Positions 11,369-21,134 are shown, numbered from the stretch's first letter. The stretch: 64,000 bases of DNA from Ramlibacter sp. PS4R-6 (GCF_037572775.1 NZ_JBBHKA010000001.1:2046001-2110000), one strand, 5' to 3'. Notes: generated from the sequence alone by a model not told the origin. Made by a program: numbers and translations.

Positions 11369-12169
11369 ATGCCATCCGCATTCGGCCTCGTCATCGTCGG
11401 CGACGAAATTCTCTCGGGCAAGCGCGCCGACAAGCACATGCCCAAGGTCATCGAGCTGCTCGCCGCGCGTGGCCTGCAATTGGCGTGGGCGGATTACGTC
11501 GGCGATGACCCCGAGCGCATCGTCGCGACGCTCCAGCGTGCGTTCGCATCGGGCAACGTGGTGTTCTCCTGCGGCGGCATCGGCGCGACGCCGGACGACC
11601 ACACGCGGCAATGCGCGGCGAAGGCGCTGGGCGTCGAGCTCGCGCTGCATCCGCAAGCGGAGGCGCTGATCCGCGAACGCATGCGGGACGTGGCGAAGGA
11701 GCAGGGCACGACCTACGACCCCGACCGGCCCGACAACATCCACCGCCTGAACATGGGCGTGTTTCCCCAGGGCGCGGCGATCATTCCCAACCCCTACAAC
11801 AAGATCCCCGGCTTCACCGTCGGTGACGTGCACTTCGTGCCCGGCTTCCCGGTGATGGCCTGGCCCATGATCGAGTGGGTCCTGGACACGATGTACCGCC
11901 ACCTGTTCCGCGAGAAGGCCTACGTCGAGAAGTCCGTGATCGTCCATGGATCGATGGAAGCCACGCTGACGCCGCTGATGGAAGAGGTCGAGCGCGACCA
12001 CCCCGGCGTAAAGGTGTTCAGCCTGCCCAGCGTCGACCACCCGCAATGGGGCCGGCACATCGACCTGGGCGTGAAGGGCGATCCGGCCGCGGTCGATCCG
12101 GCCTATGCGCAACTGCTGGCGGGCCTGATCGCCCTGGGCGTGAAGCTGGGCCCCGAATTGGTGCGATAA
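11369..12169 (+). CDS. CinA-like MoCF (molybdopterin-binding) domain protein
   Basis: A 266-residue protein formed of a MoCF-type domain, as in the N-terminal half of Cin[19 protein letters not shown] at the N-terminus, then [15 protein letters not shown] and a conserved [11 protein letters not shown]. It lacks the C-terminal nicotinamide-nucleotide amidase domain of full CinA (about 420 residues), so a competence or damage role should not be assumed. Its last codons form part of the repeat array that precedes glnA. Confidence 0.85.
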   Translation: MPSAFGLVIVGDEILSGKRADKHMPKVIELLAARGLQLAWADYVGDDPERIVATLQRAFASGNVVFSCGGIGATPDDHTRQCAAKALGVELALHPQAEALIRERMRDVAKEQGTTYDPDRPDNIHRLNMGVFPQGAAIIPNPYNKIPGFTVGDVHFVPGFPVMAWPMIEWVLDTMYRHLFREKAYVEKSVIVHGSMEATLTPLMEEVERDHPGVKVFSLPSVDHPQWGRHIDLGVKGDPAAVDPAYAQLLAGLIALGVKLGPELVR

Positions 12170-12219
12170 CCCTCTTGCACCAATTTGGGGATGGATTACC
12201 ATTCCCCAAATTGGTGCAA
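12151..12219. promoter_or_regulatory. Three alternating NtrC-like repeats upstream of glnA
   Basis: Three near-identical 14-16 base units alternate in direction: CCCCGAATTGGTGC (12151-12164, inside the CinA-like coding end), TTGCACCAATTTGGGG (12175-12190) and CCCCAAATTGGTGCAA (12204-12219). Units two and three form an almost perfect hairpin with loop ATTA. Each unit carries one good half (TGCACC or GGTGCA) of the NtrC consensus TGCAC-N5-7-GTGCA. They lie about 95-160 bases upstream of the sigma-54 promoter, the usual enhancer distance. The NtrC assignment is inference; mutually exclusive RNA hairpins are an alternative. Confidence 0.6.
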
Positions 12220-12311
12220 AGGGGTCAGCCCACCGTCCGCTCCCGCAGGGAAACGCCATCAAAGTCGGGCAGAATCGCCCAGCTCTGCCGTGCATGCCAT
12301 GCACCAGCTTT

Positions 12312-12327
12312 TGGCACAGAACCTGCA
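12312..12327 (+). promoter_or_regulatory. Sigma-54 (RpoN) promoter of glnA
   Basis: TGGCAC at 12312-12317 and CTGCA at 12323-12327 give the -24 GG and -12 GC exactly 10 bases apart, which is the defining sigma-54 spacing. Transcription would start near 12338, leaving a leader of about 45 bases before the glnA ATG. With ntrB-ntrC just downstream and NtrC-like sites upstream, nitrogen-regulated glnA transcription is the clear reading. Confidence 0.8.
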
Positions 12328-12381
12328 TCCCGAGCGGCACACCCCCTTTCGACAACCAACCATCCAAACAGGAGAAACCTG

Positions 12382-13800
12382 ATGGCAGCCAAGAACGTCG
12401 CCGACGTCATGAAGATGGTGAAGGAAAACGAAGTCAAGTTCGTCGACTTCCGCTTCACCGACACCCGCGGCAAGGAACAGCACGTGACCGTGCCGACCTC
12501 GCATTTCGACGAGGACAAGTTCACTTCGGGTCATGCGTTCGACGGCTCCTCGATCGCCGGCTGGAAGGGCATCGAGGCTTCGGACATGCTGCTGATGCCC
12601 GACCCGAACACGGCCAACATCGACCCGTTCTTCGAGGAAACGACGCTGATCCTGACCTGCGACGTGCTCGAGCCGGGCGACGGCAAGGCCTATGACCGCG
12701 ACCCGCGTTCCATTGCCAAGCGTGCCGAGGCGTACCTCAAGGCCTCCGGCCTGGGCGACACCGCGTTCTTCGGGCCGGAGCCCGAGTTCTTCGTGTTCGA
12801 CGACGTGCGCTGGGGCGCCGACATGTCCGGCTCGTTCGTCCACATCGACGAATACGAAGCGCCGTACAACACGGGCAAGACGATCGAAGGCGGCAACAAG
12901 GGCCACCGCCCGACCACCAAGGGCGGCTACTTCCCCGTGCCGCCGGTCGACAGCATGCAGGACATGCGCGCCGAGATGTCGCTCATCCTCGAATCGCTGG
13001 GCGTGCCGGTCGAAGTGTTCCACCACGAAGTGGGCGGCGCCGGCCAGAACGAGATCGGCACGAAGTTCAGCACGCTGGTGCAGCGCGCCGACTGGACGCA
13101 GATCCTCAAGTACACGGTGCTCAACGTCGCCAACGCCTACGGCAAGACGGCGACGTTCATGCCGAAGCCGCTGGTCGGCGACAACGGCTCGGGCATGCAC
13201 GTGCACCAGTCCGTGTGGAAGGACGGCAAGAACCTGTTCGCCGGCGACGGCTACGCGGGCCTGTCGGACTTCGCGCTGTACTACATCGGCGGCATCATCA
13301 AGCACGCCCGCGCGCTCAACGCCATCACGAACCCCGGCACCAACAGCTACAAGCGCCTGGTCCCCGGCTTCGAGGCGCCGGTGAAGCTCGCGTACTCCGC
13401 GCGCAACCGCTCGGCTTCGGTCCGCATCCCGTACGTGGCGAACCCCAAGGGCCGCCGCATCGAGGTGCGCTTCCCCGATCCCACCTGCAACCCGTACCTG
13501 GGCTTCGCCGCCATGCTGATGGCCGGCCTGGACGGCGTGGAGAACAAGATCCATCCGGGCGAAGCCGCCACGAAGGACCTGTACCACCTGCCCCCGGAAG
13601 AGGACGCGAAGATCCCGACCGTGTGCCACAGCCTGGACCAGGCGCTGGACTACCTGGACAAGGGCCGTTCGTTCCTCACGAAGGGCGGCGTGTTCACGGA
13701 CACGATGATCGACGCGTACATCGAACTGAAGATGCAAGAGGTCACGCGCTTCCGCATGACCACGCACCCGATCGAGTTCGACATGTACTACAGCCTGTAA
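12382..13800 (+). CDS. glnA: Glutamine synthetase type I
   Basis: The 472-residue ATP-dependent enzyme that makes glutamine from glutamate and ammonia; it forms a dodecamer. The GS beta-grasp [12 protein letters not shown] is at the N-terminal side, with [13 protein letters not shown], the ATP-site segment [16 protein letters not shown] and NRSASVRIP in order. Tyr401 in [10 protein letters not shown] is the conserved adenylylation tyrosine, so the enzyme should be regulated by GlnE. The start at 12382 has GGAGA upstream. Transcription should be sigma-54/NtrC-driven, and a terminator follows directly. Confidence 0.97.
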   Translation: MAAKNVADVMKMVKENEVKFVDFRFTDTRGKEQHVTVPTSHFDEDKFTSGHAFDGSSIAGWKGIEASDMLLMPDPNTANIDPFFEETTLILTCDVLEPGDGKAYDRDPRSIAKRAEAYLKASGLGDTAFFGPEPEFFVFDDVRWGADMSGSFVHIDEYEAPYNTGKTIEGGNKGHRPTTKGGYFPVPPVDSMQDMRAEMSLILESLGVPVEVFHHEVGGAGQNEIGTKFSTLVQRADWTQILKYTVLNVANAYGKTATFMPKPLVGDNGSGMHVHQSVWKDGKNLFAGDGYAGLSDFALYYIGGIIKHARALNAITNPGTNSYKRLVPGFEAPVKLAYSARNRSASVRIPYVANPKGRRIEVRFPDPTCNPYLGFAAMLMAGLDGVENKIHPGEAATKDLYHLPPEEDAKIPTVCHSLDQALDYLDKGRSFLTKGGVFTDTMIDAYIELKMQEVTRFRMTTHPIEFDMYYSL

Positions 13801-13830
13801 GCTGGGGTTGCGTACAGCCCGTTGTGAAAA

Positions 13831-13859
13831 AGGACCGCCTCGGCGGTCCTTTGTCTTTT
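13831..13859 (+). terminator. Rho-independent terminator after glnA
   Basis: A perfect stem AGGACCGCC/GGCGGTCCT (13831-13839 and 13842-13850) with a two-base centre is followed by TTGTCTTTT. It lies 30 bases after the glnA stop and separates glnA from the ntrBC segment. Confidence 0.92.
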
Positions 13860-13945
13860 CGAATCAAGGGCTTGTTTGATGTTTTTGATGAGTTGCGTGA
13901 TACTGGCCCTCCCGCTCGCACAGCCCCGTGCGAAAGGAGCACGCC

Positions 13946-14431
13946 ATGAAGTACGCCTACATCACCGCGGTGGCGCTGGCTGCGATGGCATTCGCAGCGC
14001 AGGCCCAGACGAAGATTTATCGCTGCGGCAACACCTACACGAACAGCGAAGCCGAGGCGAAGGCCAAGGGCTGCAAGCCGCTGGACGGGGGCAACATCAC
14101 GGTGGTGGAGGGCCTGAAGCCCAACGGCGCGACGCGTGTGGCCACGGCGCCCACGCAGGCCAACGGCGGCCCGCGCGTGGATTCCGAGGAGCAGAAGCAG
14201 CGCGACAACGATGCGCGCGCCATCCTCGAAGCCGAGTTGAAGAAGGCCGAGACGCGGCAAGCCGAGCTCGTCAAGGAATACAACAACGGCGAGCCGGAGA
14301 AGCTCGGGCCCGAGCACAAGAACCACCAGAAGTACGTGGAACGCACCGCCGAGCTGAAGGCGAGCATCGCCCGCAATGAGAACGACATCGCCGGCCTCAA
14401 GCGGGAACTGGCGCGCATCAACCGCCAGTAA
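13946..14431 (+). CDS. Small secreted protein with DUF4124-like N-terminus
   Basis: A 161-residue protein with a cleavable signal (MKYAYITAVALAAMAFAAQA) and then KIYRCGNTYTNSE, reminiscent of the DUF4124 start found in many proteobacterial exported proteins. The second half is very charged and helical, with heptad-like spacing from about residue 90 to the end, and probably forms a coiled coil in the periplasm. The function is unknown. The start at 13946 is set by AAAGGAG 7 bases upstream. Its 3' end overlaps the only available ntrB start by 56 bases. Confidence 0.8.
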   Translation: MKYAYITAVALAAMAFAAQAQTKIYRCGNTYTNSEAEAKAKGCKPLDGGNITVVEGLKPNGATRVATAPTQANGGPRVDSEEQKQRDNDARAILEAELKKAETRQAELVKEYNNGEPEKLGPEHKNHQKYVERTAELKASIARNENDIAGLKRELARINRQ

Positions 14432-15512
14432 CGACACGCCGGCCGCGACCGCCGCGGCCCAACGCTTCCAGTCCCTGGACCTGCTGGCCACGCTCGTGGC
14501 CGTCGTCGCCGCCGACGGGGCGGTCCTCTTCGCCAATTCCGCCCTCGAAGACGCGCTGGGCATCTCGCGCCGGGCCATCGAGGGCACGGCCTTTCCCGCC
14601 TGCTTCACCGACCCGACCGCGCTGCAGAACGCATTGGCCGGCGCGCACAGCAACGAGTTCGCGGCGCTGCGCTACGACGCCTGGCTCGTGCGCACGGCCG
14701 GCAACGCCGAGCCGCTGCAGGTCCACGTCGTCGTGGCCCAGACCGACACGCCCGGCGAATTCGTGGTGGAACTCCTGCCCCTGGAGGCGCAGGCCCGGCA
14801 GGACCGCGAAGAGCGCATGCTGGGCCAGGCGCAGGCCAACAAGGAACTCATTCGCAACCTGGCGCACGAGATCAAGAACCCGCTGGGCGGCATCCGCGGC
14901 GCGGCGCAGCTGCTCGAGATGGAGATCGAGTCGCGGGAGCTGAAGGAATACACGAAGGTCATCATCCACGAGGCCGACCGCCTGCAGACGCTGGTGGACC
15001 GCCTGCTGGCGCCGCACCGCCGCCCGCACGTGGTGGGCGACGTCAACATCCACGAGGTGTGCGAGCGTGTCCGTTCGCTGATCGTCGTGGAGTTCCCCAA
15101 GGGCCTGAAGGTCGTGCGCGACTACGACATCTCGATCCCCGACTTCCGCGGCGACCGCGAACAGTTGATCCAGGCGGTGCTGAATGTCGCGCACAACGCC
15201 TGCGAGGCGCTCACGGAACGCATCGCCGCCGGCGACGCGCAGCTGGTGTTCCGCACGCGCATCGCGCGGCAGGTGACTTTCGGAAAGCAGCGGTACCGAC
15301 TGGCACTGGAATTGCATGTCATCGATAACGGGCCAGGGGTGCCCGAGGCGATCCGCGATCGCATCTTCTTCCCGCTGGTGTCGGGGCGGGAGGGCGGTTC
15401 GGGCCTCGGGCTCACGCTGGCGCAGACGTTCGTGCAGCAGCATCATGGGTTGATCGAATGCGAAAGCGTTCCGGGAAGGACGGACTTCCAGATCCTGATC
15501 CCGCTGCCCTGA
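14376..15512 (+). CDS. glnL: Nitrogen regulation sensor histidine kinase NtrB
   Basis: A 378-residue cytoplasmic kinase/phosphatase that sets the phosphorylation of NtrC, under control of PII protein in this family. A PAS-like sensor (about 33-135) precedes the dimerisation/phosphoacceptor helix NLAHEIKNPLGG, with His164 as the phosphorylation site. The ATPase domain shows VLNVAHNACEAL, VIDNGPGVP and SGLGLTLAQ. No transmembrane segment is present, as expected for NtrB. The ATG at 14376 is the only start in frame before the PAS domain and lies 56 bases inside the upstream gene. Confidence 0.93.
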   Translation: MRTTSPASSGNWRASTASNDTPAATAAAQRFQSLDLLATLVAVVAADGAVLFANSALEDALGISRRAIEGTAFPACFTDPTALQNALAGAHSNEFAALRYDAWLVRTAGNAEPLQVHVVVAQTDTPGEFVVELLPLEAQARQDREERMLGQAQANKELIRNLAHEIKNPLGGIRGAAQLLEMEIESRELKEYTKVIIHEADRLQTLVDRLLAPHRRPHVVGDVNIHEVCERVRSLIVVEFPKGLKVVRDYDISIPDFRGDREQLIQAVLNVAHNACEALTERIAAGDAQLVFRTRIARQVTFGKQRYRLALELHVIDNGPGVPEAIRDRIFFPLVSGREGGSGLGLTLAQTFVQQHHGLIECESVPGRTDFQILIPLP

Positions 15513-15549
15513 CCGGAGTGACCGAATTGCGAATGACCGAGGTACCGCG

Positions 15550-17019
15550 TTGAAGCCGATCTGGATCGTTGACGATGACCAATCCATCCGCTTCGTGCTG
15601 GAGAAGGCGCTCATGCGCGAGGACCTGCCCTCGCGCAGCTTCACCAACGCGCGCGAGGTGCTGGCCGCGCTCGAAGCCGGCGAGGAGGGGCCGCAGGTCC
15701 TGGTGAGCGACATCCGCATGCCGGGCGGCTCAGGCCTGGACTTGCTCACGAAGGTGAAGGAAAAGCTGCCGGGCCTGCCCGTCATCATCATGACGGCGTT
15801 CTCCGACCTCGACAGCGCCGTCTCGGCCTTCCAGGGCGGCGCCTTCGAGTACCTGCCCAAGCCTTTCGATCTGCCCAAGGCGATCGAGTTGATCCGCCGC
15901 GCGGTGGAGGAAAGCCAGCGCGAGGAAGTCGCCGAACAGGCCATGGCCACTGCGCCCGAGATGCTGGGGCAGGCGCCCGCGATGCAGGACGTCTTCCGCG
16001 CCATCGGCCGTTTGTCGCAGAGCAACGTCACGGTGATGATCACGGGCGAGTCCGGCACGGGCAAGGAGCTGGTCGCTCGCGCGCTGCACAAGCACTCGCC
16101 GCGCGCGAACGGGCCGTTCGTGGCGATCAACACGGCCGCGATCCCCAAAGATCTGCTCGAGTCCGAACTCTTCGGCCACGAGCGCGGCGCATTCACGGGC
16201 GCGCAAACGATGCGCCGCGGCCGTTTCGAACAAGCCGAAGGCGGCACGCTGTTCCTGGACGAGATCGGCGACATGCCGTTCGACCTGCAGACGCGCCTGT
16301 TGCGCGTGCTGTCGGACGGCCACTTCTACCGCGTGGGCGGGCACAACGCGGTGAAGGCCAACGTGCGCGTGATCGCCGCCACCCACCAGGACCTGGAGCA
16401 GCGCGTCAAGGAAGGCAACTTCCGCGAGGACCTGTTCCACCGCCTCAACGTCATCCGCCTGCGCCTGCCGCCGCTGCGTGAGCGGCGCGAGGACATCTCG
16501 ACGCTCGCGCGCCACTTCCTGCAGCAAAGCGCGAAGCAGCTGGGCGTGGAACCCAAGCGCATCTCCGACGCCGCGCTCACGCAGCTGTCCAACTTTGCCT
16601 TCCCCGGCAACGTGCGCCAGCTGGAGAACATCTGCCACTGGCTCACCGTGATGGCGCCGGCGCAATCGATCGAGCCGAAGGACCTGCCTCCGGAAGTCGT
16701 CCCGGGCAATGCCGATGCGACCCTGGCGGCGCGGCCCGCGGTGCTCGCTGCGATTGCCGCGCCCGCGGCGGATGCGCCGCCGGCCGGCAACGGCAAGTCC
16801 ATGCCGGCGAGCTGGGAGGCGGGACTGGAGGCGGAGGCGCTGGAGCTGCTCCTCGCCGGCCGTCACGACGTGTGGGAAGCGCTGTCGAAGCGCTTCGAGT
16901 CGCGCCTGATCCTCACCGCGCTGGCCAACACGCGGGGCCGCCGCATCGAGGCCGCGCAGAAGCTCGGCATCGGCCGCAACACCATCACGCGCAAGATTCA
17001 GGAGCTGGGGCTGGAGTAG
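15550..17019 (+). CDS. glnG: Nitrogen regulation response regulator NtrC
   Basis: A 489-residue sigma-54 activator with three domains in order. The receiver (1-115) has phosphoacceptor Asp54 (LVSDIRMPGG) and Lys104. The AAA+ domain has Walker A GESGTGKE at 166-173, the sigma-54 contact loop GAFTGA at 213-218 and Walker B LFLDEIGD. The C-terminal Fis-type helix-turn-helix is RRIEAAQKLGIGRNTITRKI. It should drive glnA from the promoter at 12312. The start is TTG at 15550, since no ATG or GTG lies in frame before the receiver begins. It is 37 bases after ntrB. Confidence 0.96.
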   Translation: MKPIWIVDDDQSIRFVLEKALMREDLPSRSFTNAREVLAALEAGEEGPQVLVSDIRMPGGSGLDLLTKVKEKLPGLPVIIMTAFSDLDSAVSAFQGGAFEYLPKPFDLPKAIELIRRAVEESQREEVAEQAMATAPEMLGQAPAMQDVFRAIGRLSQSNVTVMITGESGTGKELVARALHKHSPRANGPFVAINTAAIPKDLLESELFGHERGAFTGAQTMRRGRFEQAEGGTLFLDEIGDMPFDLQTRLLRVLSDGHFYRVGGHNAVKANVRVIAATHQDLEQRVKEGNFREDLFHRLNVIRLRLPPLRERREDISTLARHFLQQSAKQLGVEPKRISDAALTQLSNFAFPGNVRQLENICHWLTVMAPAQSIEPKDLPPEVVPGNADATLAARPAVLAAIAAPAADAPPAGNGKSMPASWEAGLEAEALELLLAGRHDVWEALSKRFESRLILTALANTRGRRIEAAQKLGIGRNTITRKIQELGLE

Positions 17020-17022
17020 CCC

Positions 17023-17802
17023 TTACTGCAGTTCCACGGTGACGGGCGCGTGGTCGCTCGGCTTCTCCCACTTGCGCGGCGTCCGGTCGATCGTGCAGCC
17101 CTTCACACGGGGCTTCACGCCTTCGCTCACCAGGATGTGGTCGATGCGCAGGCCGCGGTTCTTCTGGTAGCCCAGCATGCGGTAGTCCCACCAGCTGTAG
17201 CTCTTCTCGGGCTGCTCGAACAAGCGGAAGCTGTCGGCCAGGCCCAGCTCGCACAGCTTGCGGAAGTGGTCGCGCTCTTCCACCGTGTGGTGGATCGTGT
17301 CCTTCAAGCCGATGGGGTCGAAGGAGTCCCGGTCCTCCGGCGCGATGTTGAAATCTCCGAGCAGCAGGAGCTTTTCGTGCCCGTCCACTTGCGTGCGCAT
17401 GTAGTCACGCAGGCCGCGCAGCCACGACATCTTGTACTCGAACTTGTCGGTGCCGGGCGCCTGGCCGTTGACGAAATAGCCGTTGACCACGCGCACGTCA
17501 CCGGCGGGCGAATCGACCGTGGCCGTGACCACGCGCGAATGCTCGTCGTCGTAGCCGACGATGTTCTTCACGACCGAATGAAGGGGATGCCGCGACAGGA
17601 TCGCGACGCCGTTGTACGTCTTCTGCCCGAACACCGCGCAGTGCTCATAGCCCGCAGCCTTCAACGCGTCCAGCGGGAACTTGTCGTCGGTGAGCTTGAG
17701 CTCCTGCAGGCACAGCACGTCCACGGGGTTCGCGGCCGTCCAGTCCAGGACGTGCTGCAGGCGTGCGGTCAGCGAGTTGACGTTCCAGGTCGTGATCTTC
17801 AT
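17023..17802 (-). CDS. xthA: Exodeoxyribonuclease III (AP endonuclease)
   Basis: A 259-residue Mg-dependent nuclease of the exonuclease-endonuclease-phosphatase fold used in base-excision repair of abasic sites. Visible motifs are MKITTWNVNSLTAR, LCLQELKL (metal-binding Glu), LLLGDFNIAPEDRD, SWWDYR and the C-terminal KPSDHAPVTVEL with the catalytic Asp-His pair. The ATG at 17802 shares bases with the stop of the upstream DUF4337 gene (TGATG). It is the last gene of the minus-strand run starting near 21.5 kb and ends 3 bases from ntrC, which converges on it. Confidence 0.94.
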   Translation of the reverse strand: MKITTWNVNSLTARLQHVLDWTAANPVDVLCLQELKLTDDKFPLDALKAAGYEHCAVFGQKTYNGVAILSRHPLHSVVKNIVGYDDEHSRVVTATVDSPAGDVRVVNGYFVNGQAPGTDKFEYKMSWLRGLRDYMRTQVDGHEKLLLLGDFNIAPEDRDSFDPIGLKDTIHHTVEERDHFRKLCELGLADSFRLFEQPEKSYSWWDYRMLGYQKNRGLRIDHILVSEGVKPRVKGCTIDRTPRKWEKPSDHAPVTVELQ

Positions 17803-18398
17803 CAGACGTGGAAGACGGCGAGGGCCCCGATCGCGACGCCGATGGCGCCCATGCCGAACATGCCCCACTCCAGCCACTTCTTCTTGGTGAGCAGCGCGAT
17901 GGCCGCGAGCGCGATCGCCACCTGCAGCGCCGTGGTCGCCTGGGCCCAGCGGTGGTGCAGGTGCATCTGCGCATCGCTCTGCTTGTCCCAGTCCTTGGCG
18001 TCGGCCTCGATCTTCTCGGCGTTGGCCTGGATCTCCTTCTTTTCCTTTTCGTACCGGTCGATCTTGGCCTGGTACTTTTCCTTGTCGGCGGCATTGGGCG
18101 CGAGGTCGCGCGAGACTTCCGCCAGCGACTGCTTCGTGCTCTTGGCCTGGAAGTAGTTCCACTGGTTGGACGCCTCGGTCTTCTTGATCGCGGCGTTGTT
18201 CTTGTACAGGCCGGCGTTGGCCTGCGTGGCACCGCCCATGTACGCGAAGATCGCGCCGATGGTGGCGATGACCGCGGTGAACATCGCGATCTGGTTGATC
18301 ATCCCGCCGCCGGCCTCGCCGTGCGACGCCGCGTGCTGCGTGGCGTGTTCGAGCTCGTGGTCGTGCGGGCCGTGGACGTGGAAACCGTGTCCGGACAT
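17802..18398 (-). CDS. DUF4337-family membrane protein
   Basis: A 198-residue protein of unknown function. A His-rich N-terminus (SGHGFHVHGPHDHELEHA) is followed by one hydrophobic helix (MINQIAMFTAVIATIGAIFAY), a strongly charged helical middle (KYQAKIDRYEKEKKEIQANA) that looks like a coiled coil, and two C-terminal hydrophobic helices separated by a Lys-rich turn. The layout matches the DUF4337 family of inner-membrane proteins. The start at 18398 has a GAGG sequence just upstream. The His cluster could bind metal, but this is speculation. Confidence 0.8.
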   Translation of the reverse strand: MSGHGFHVHGPHDHELEHATQHAASHGEAGGGMINQIAMFTAVIATIGAIFAYMGGATQANAGLYKNNAAIKKTEASNQWNYFQAKSTKQSLAEVSRDLAPNAADKEKYQAKIDRYEKEKKEIQANAEKIEADAKDWDKQSDAQMHLHHRWAQATTALQVAIALAAIALLTKKKWLEWGMFGMGAIGVAIGALAVFHV

Positions 18399-18414
18399 GG
18401 AACCTCCTCGGGAT

Positions 18415-18900
18415 TCAGGCTTTGGTGTAGGTGACGAAACTGTAGTCGAAGCCGGCGGCGGAACCGTGACGCTCACGCTTCGTTTCCGCCCATTCCGGCC
18501 CGAGCGGCGGCGCGTACACGTCGCCTTCGTAATCGCGGGCGATCTCGGTGACTTCCGCCACATGCGACAGCGGCAGCGCCTGCGCGAAGATTTCCGCCCC
18601 GCCGATCACCCACACCTGCGGCTCGCCCGCGCAAAGCGCAAGGGCTTCGGGCAGGGAGGCGGCGCGTTCCGCGCCTTGCGCCTGCCACTGCGCGTTGCGC
18701 GTGACGACGATGTTGCGCCGCCCGGGCAGGGGGCGAAAGCGCGGGGGGAGCGACTCCCAGGTCTTGCGGCCCATCACGACCGGGCAGCCGAGCGTCAGCT
18801 CCTTGAAGTGCGCCAGGTCCTCGGGCAGGTGCCAGGGCAGCACGCCGCCCTTGCCGATCACGCCGTTGGCGGCGCGCGCGTAGATCACACCGAGCTTCAT
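18415..18900 (-). CDS. folA: Dihydrofolate reductase
   Basis: A 161-residue NADPH-dependent enzyme that regenerates tetrahydrofolate. It shows the family's active-site segment GVIGKGGVLPWHLPEDLAHF, the NADPH-binding VVMGRKTWESLP and WVIGGAEIFAQAL. The length is standard. It lies 4 bases after thyA; thymidylate synthase produces the dihydrofolate that this enzyme reduces, so the pair is functionally matched. Confidence 0.95.
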   Translation of the reverse strand: MKLGVIYARAANGVIGKGGVLPWHLPEDLAHFKELTLGCPVVMGRKTWESLPPRFRPLPGRRNIVVTRNAQWQAQGAERAASLPEALALCAGEPQVWVIGGAEIFAQALPLSHVAEVTEIARDYEGDVYAPPLGPEWAETKRERHGSAAGFDYSFVTYTKA

Positions 18901-18904
18901 GGGA

Positions 18905-19714
18905 CTAGACCGCGACGGGCGCCTTGATCGCCGGATGGCACTGGTACTCGAGCACCTCGAAGTCCTCGTACTCGTACTCGAAGATCGAGGGCGGCTTGCG
19001 CTTGATGTTCAGCATCGGGTAGGGGTAGGGCGCGCGCGACAGCTGCAGCTCCACCTGCTCGTGGTGGTTGCTGTAGATGTGGCAGTCGCCGCCCGTCCAC
19101 ACGAAGTCGCCCACGGCCAGGTCGCACTGCTGCGCCGTCATGTGCGTGAGCAGCGCGTAGCTGGCGATGTTGAACGGCACGCCCAGGAAGATGTCGGCGC
19201 TGCGCTGGTACAGCTGGCAGGAAAGCTTGCCGTCGGCCACATAGAACTGGAAGAAGGCGTGGCAGGGCGCCAGCGCCATCTTCGGGATGTCGGACACGTT
19301 CCACGCGCTCACGATGATGCGGCGCGAATCGGGGTTCTTCCTGATGGTCTCGATGGCTTGGGCGATCTGGTCGATGTGCCCGCCATCCGGCGTGGGCCAG
19401 CTGCGCCACTGCACGCCGTAGACCGGGCCCAGGTCGCCGTCCTCGCGTGCCCATTCGTCCCAGATCGTCACGCCGCGCTCGCGCAGCCAGTTGTTGTCGC
19501 TGGAGCCCTTGAGGAACCACAGCAGCTCGTAGATGATCGACTTGAGGTGGACCTTCTTGGTCGTGACGAGCGGGAAGCCCTCGGCCAGGTCGAAGCGCAT
19601 CTGGTAGCCGAAGACACTGCGCGTGCCGGTGCCGGTGCGGTCCGTCTTGGGGGTGCCATGCGTGTACACATGGCGCATGAAGTCTTCGTACTGGCTGCGG
19701 ACCGGGCGCGTCAT
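18905..19714 (-). CDS. thyA: Thymidylate synthase
   Basis: A 269-residue enzyme that methylates dUMP to dTMP using methylene-tetrahydrofolate. The catalytic cysteine is Cys151 in [12 protein letters not shown], and the dUMP-binding signature [18 protein letters not shown] and GDCHIYSNH are intact. The insert length is that of the long form ([18 protein letters not shown]). It is 7 bases downstream of the FAD-linked oxidase and 4 upstream of folA. Confidence 0.97.
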   Translation of the reverse strand: MTRPVRSQYEDFMRHVYTHGTPKTDRTGTGTRSVFGYQMRFDLAEGFPLVTTKKVHLKSIIYELLWFLKGSSDNNWLRERGVTIWDEWAREDGDLGPVYGVQWRSWPTPDGGHIDQIAQAIETIRKNPDSRRIIVSAWNVSDIPKMALAPCHAFFQFYVADGKLSCQLYQRSADIFLGVPFNIASYALLTHMTAQQCDLAVGDFVWTGGDCHIYSNHHEQVELQLSRAPYPYPMLNIKRKPPSIFEYEYEDFEVLEYQCHPAIKAPVAV

Positions 19715-19721
19715 GGCGGAA

Positions 19722-21134
19722 TTATGTGCGAACGACGCGGCCGGGGTTCATCAGGTTCTTGGGGTCCAGCGCCTTCTTGATGGCCCGCATCATCGCGAGC
19801 GCCGCCGGGTCCTTGTACTTGGGCAGCTTGTCCACCTTCAGGCTGCCGATGCCGTGTTCGGCGCTGATCGAGCCGCCCGAGCGCTGGACGGAGTCGTGCA
19901 CGATGGCATTGACCTTCTCTTCCCAATCGCGCAGGAAGGCCGGCGGGTCGCCGCCTTCGGGCGCCTGCACGTTGTAGTGCAGGTTGCCGTCGCCCAGGTG
20001 GCCGAAGTTCACCAGCCGCACGCCGGGGATGGCCTGCCGCAGCAGGTCGTCCGTTTCGCGGCAGAACGCCGGGATGCGCGAGACGGGCACCGAGATGTCG
20101 TGCTTGATGTTCAGGCCCTCTTCGGCCTGCGCCAGCGGGATGCTCTCGCGGATGTGCCAGAGCTGGTGCGCCTGCGTGAGGTTCTCGGCGACCACGGCGT
20201 CCGTCACGCAGCCTTCCTCCATCGCCGTCTCCAGCAGCCGCTCGAACTGCACGCGCGCATGCAGCTCGGATTCATGGTCGGAGTTCTCCAGCAGCACGCA
20301 GAAGGGCGATTGCTCGTGGAACGGCACGCGCATCTGCGGGAAGTGCTTCGCCACCAGCGACAGGGCGAAGGAGCCCATCATCTCGAAACCCGTCAGGCCA
20401 GCCCCGAGTTCGCGGTGGGCCATGCCGAGCAGCCGCACGGCTTCTTCTACGCTGGGCACCGCCGCCCACGCCGTGAGCGTGGCCGCGGGGAGGGGATACA
20501 GCTTGAGGGTAGCGGCGGTGATCACCCCCAGCGTGCCTTCGCTGCCGATGAACAGGTCGCGCAGGTCGTACCCGGTGTTGTCCTTGCGCAGGCCCGCCAG
20601 GCCGTTCCACACGTCGCCCTGCGCGTTGACGACTTCGAGCCCCAGGCACAGCTCACGCGCGTTGCCGTAGCGCACGACCTGCGTGCCCCCAGCATTCGTC
20701 GCGAGGTTGCCGCCGATGGTGCAGCTGCCCTCGGCGGCCAGGCTCAGGGGAAAGAGGAATCCGGCCTTCTCCGCCGCGTCCTGCACGGCCTGCAGCACGC
20801 ACCCCGCCTCCACGGTCATCGTGAGGTTGCCGGCGTCGACGCCGCGGATCGCGTTCATGCGCGTGAGGCTCAGGACGACCTGCGTGCCGCTTTCGTCGGG
20901 CGTCGCGCCCACCACCATGCCCGTGTTGCCGCCCTGCGGGACGAGGCTCGTTCCCGCTTCGACGCACGCACGCACCACGGCCGCGACCTCCTGCGTGGAC
21001 CCCGGCCGCACGACCGCCAGCGCCTTGCCGCGCATGCGCTTGCGCCAGTCCTGCTCCCAGGCGGACAGGTCGCCCTCGGTGATCACGTGCTGCGCGCCGA
21101 CGATGGCGCGCAGGCGCTCAAGCAATGGGTTCAT
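19722..21134 (-). CDS. FAD-linked oxidase, D-2-hydroxyacid dehydrogenase (GlcD/D2HGDH) family
   Basis: A 470-residue flavoenzyme. The FAD-binding half shows [50 protein letters not shown] and [13 protein letters not shown]; the C-terminal half has [13 protein letters not shown] and AEHGIGSLK, typical of the FAD-oxidase C domain that oxidises D-2-hydroxyacids such as D-lactate or D-2-hydroxyglutarate. Electrons probably go to ETF or a cytochrome. The substrate cannot be fixed from sequence. It overlaps the upstream DUF2069 gene by 17 bases. Confidence 0.88.
   Translation of the reverse strand: MNPLLERLRAIVGAQHVITEGDLSAWEQDWRKRMRGKALAVVRPGSTQEVAAVVRACVEAGTSLVPQGGNTGMVVGATPDESGTQVVLSLTRMNAIRGVDAGNLTMTVEAGCVLQAVQDAAEKAGFLFPLSLAAEGSCTIGGNLATNAGGTQVVRYGNARELCLGLEVVNAQGDVWNGLAGLRKDNTGYDLRDLFIGSEGTLGVITAATLKLYPLPAATLTAWAAVPSVEEAVRLLGMAHRELGAGLTGFEMMGSFALSLVAKHFPQMRVPFHEQSPFCVLLENSDHESELHARVQFERLLETAMEEGCVTDAVVAENLTQAHQLWHIRESIPLAQAEEGLNIKHDISVPVSRIPAFCRETDDLLRQAIPGVRLVNFGHLGDGNLHYNVQAPEGGDPPAFLRDWEEKVNAIVHDSVQRSGGSISAEHGIGSLKVDKLPKYKDPAALAMMRAIKKALDPKNLMNPGRVVRT

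Noticed and set aside
12175-12219. Hairpin after the CinA-like gene as a normal rho-independent terminator
   Set aside because: The stem is strong, but no T-run follows and the units match NtrC half-sites upstream of a sigma-54 promoter, so a regulatory role is favoured.
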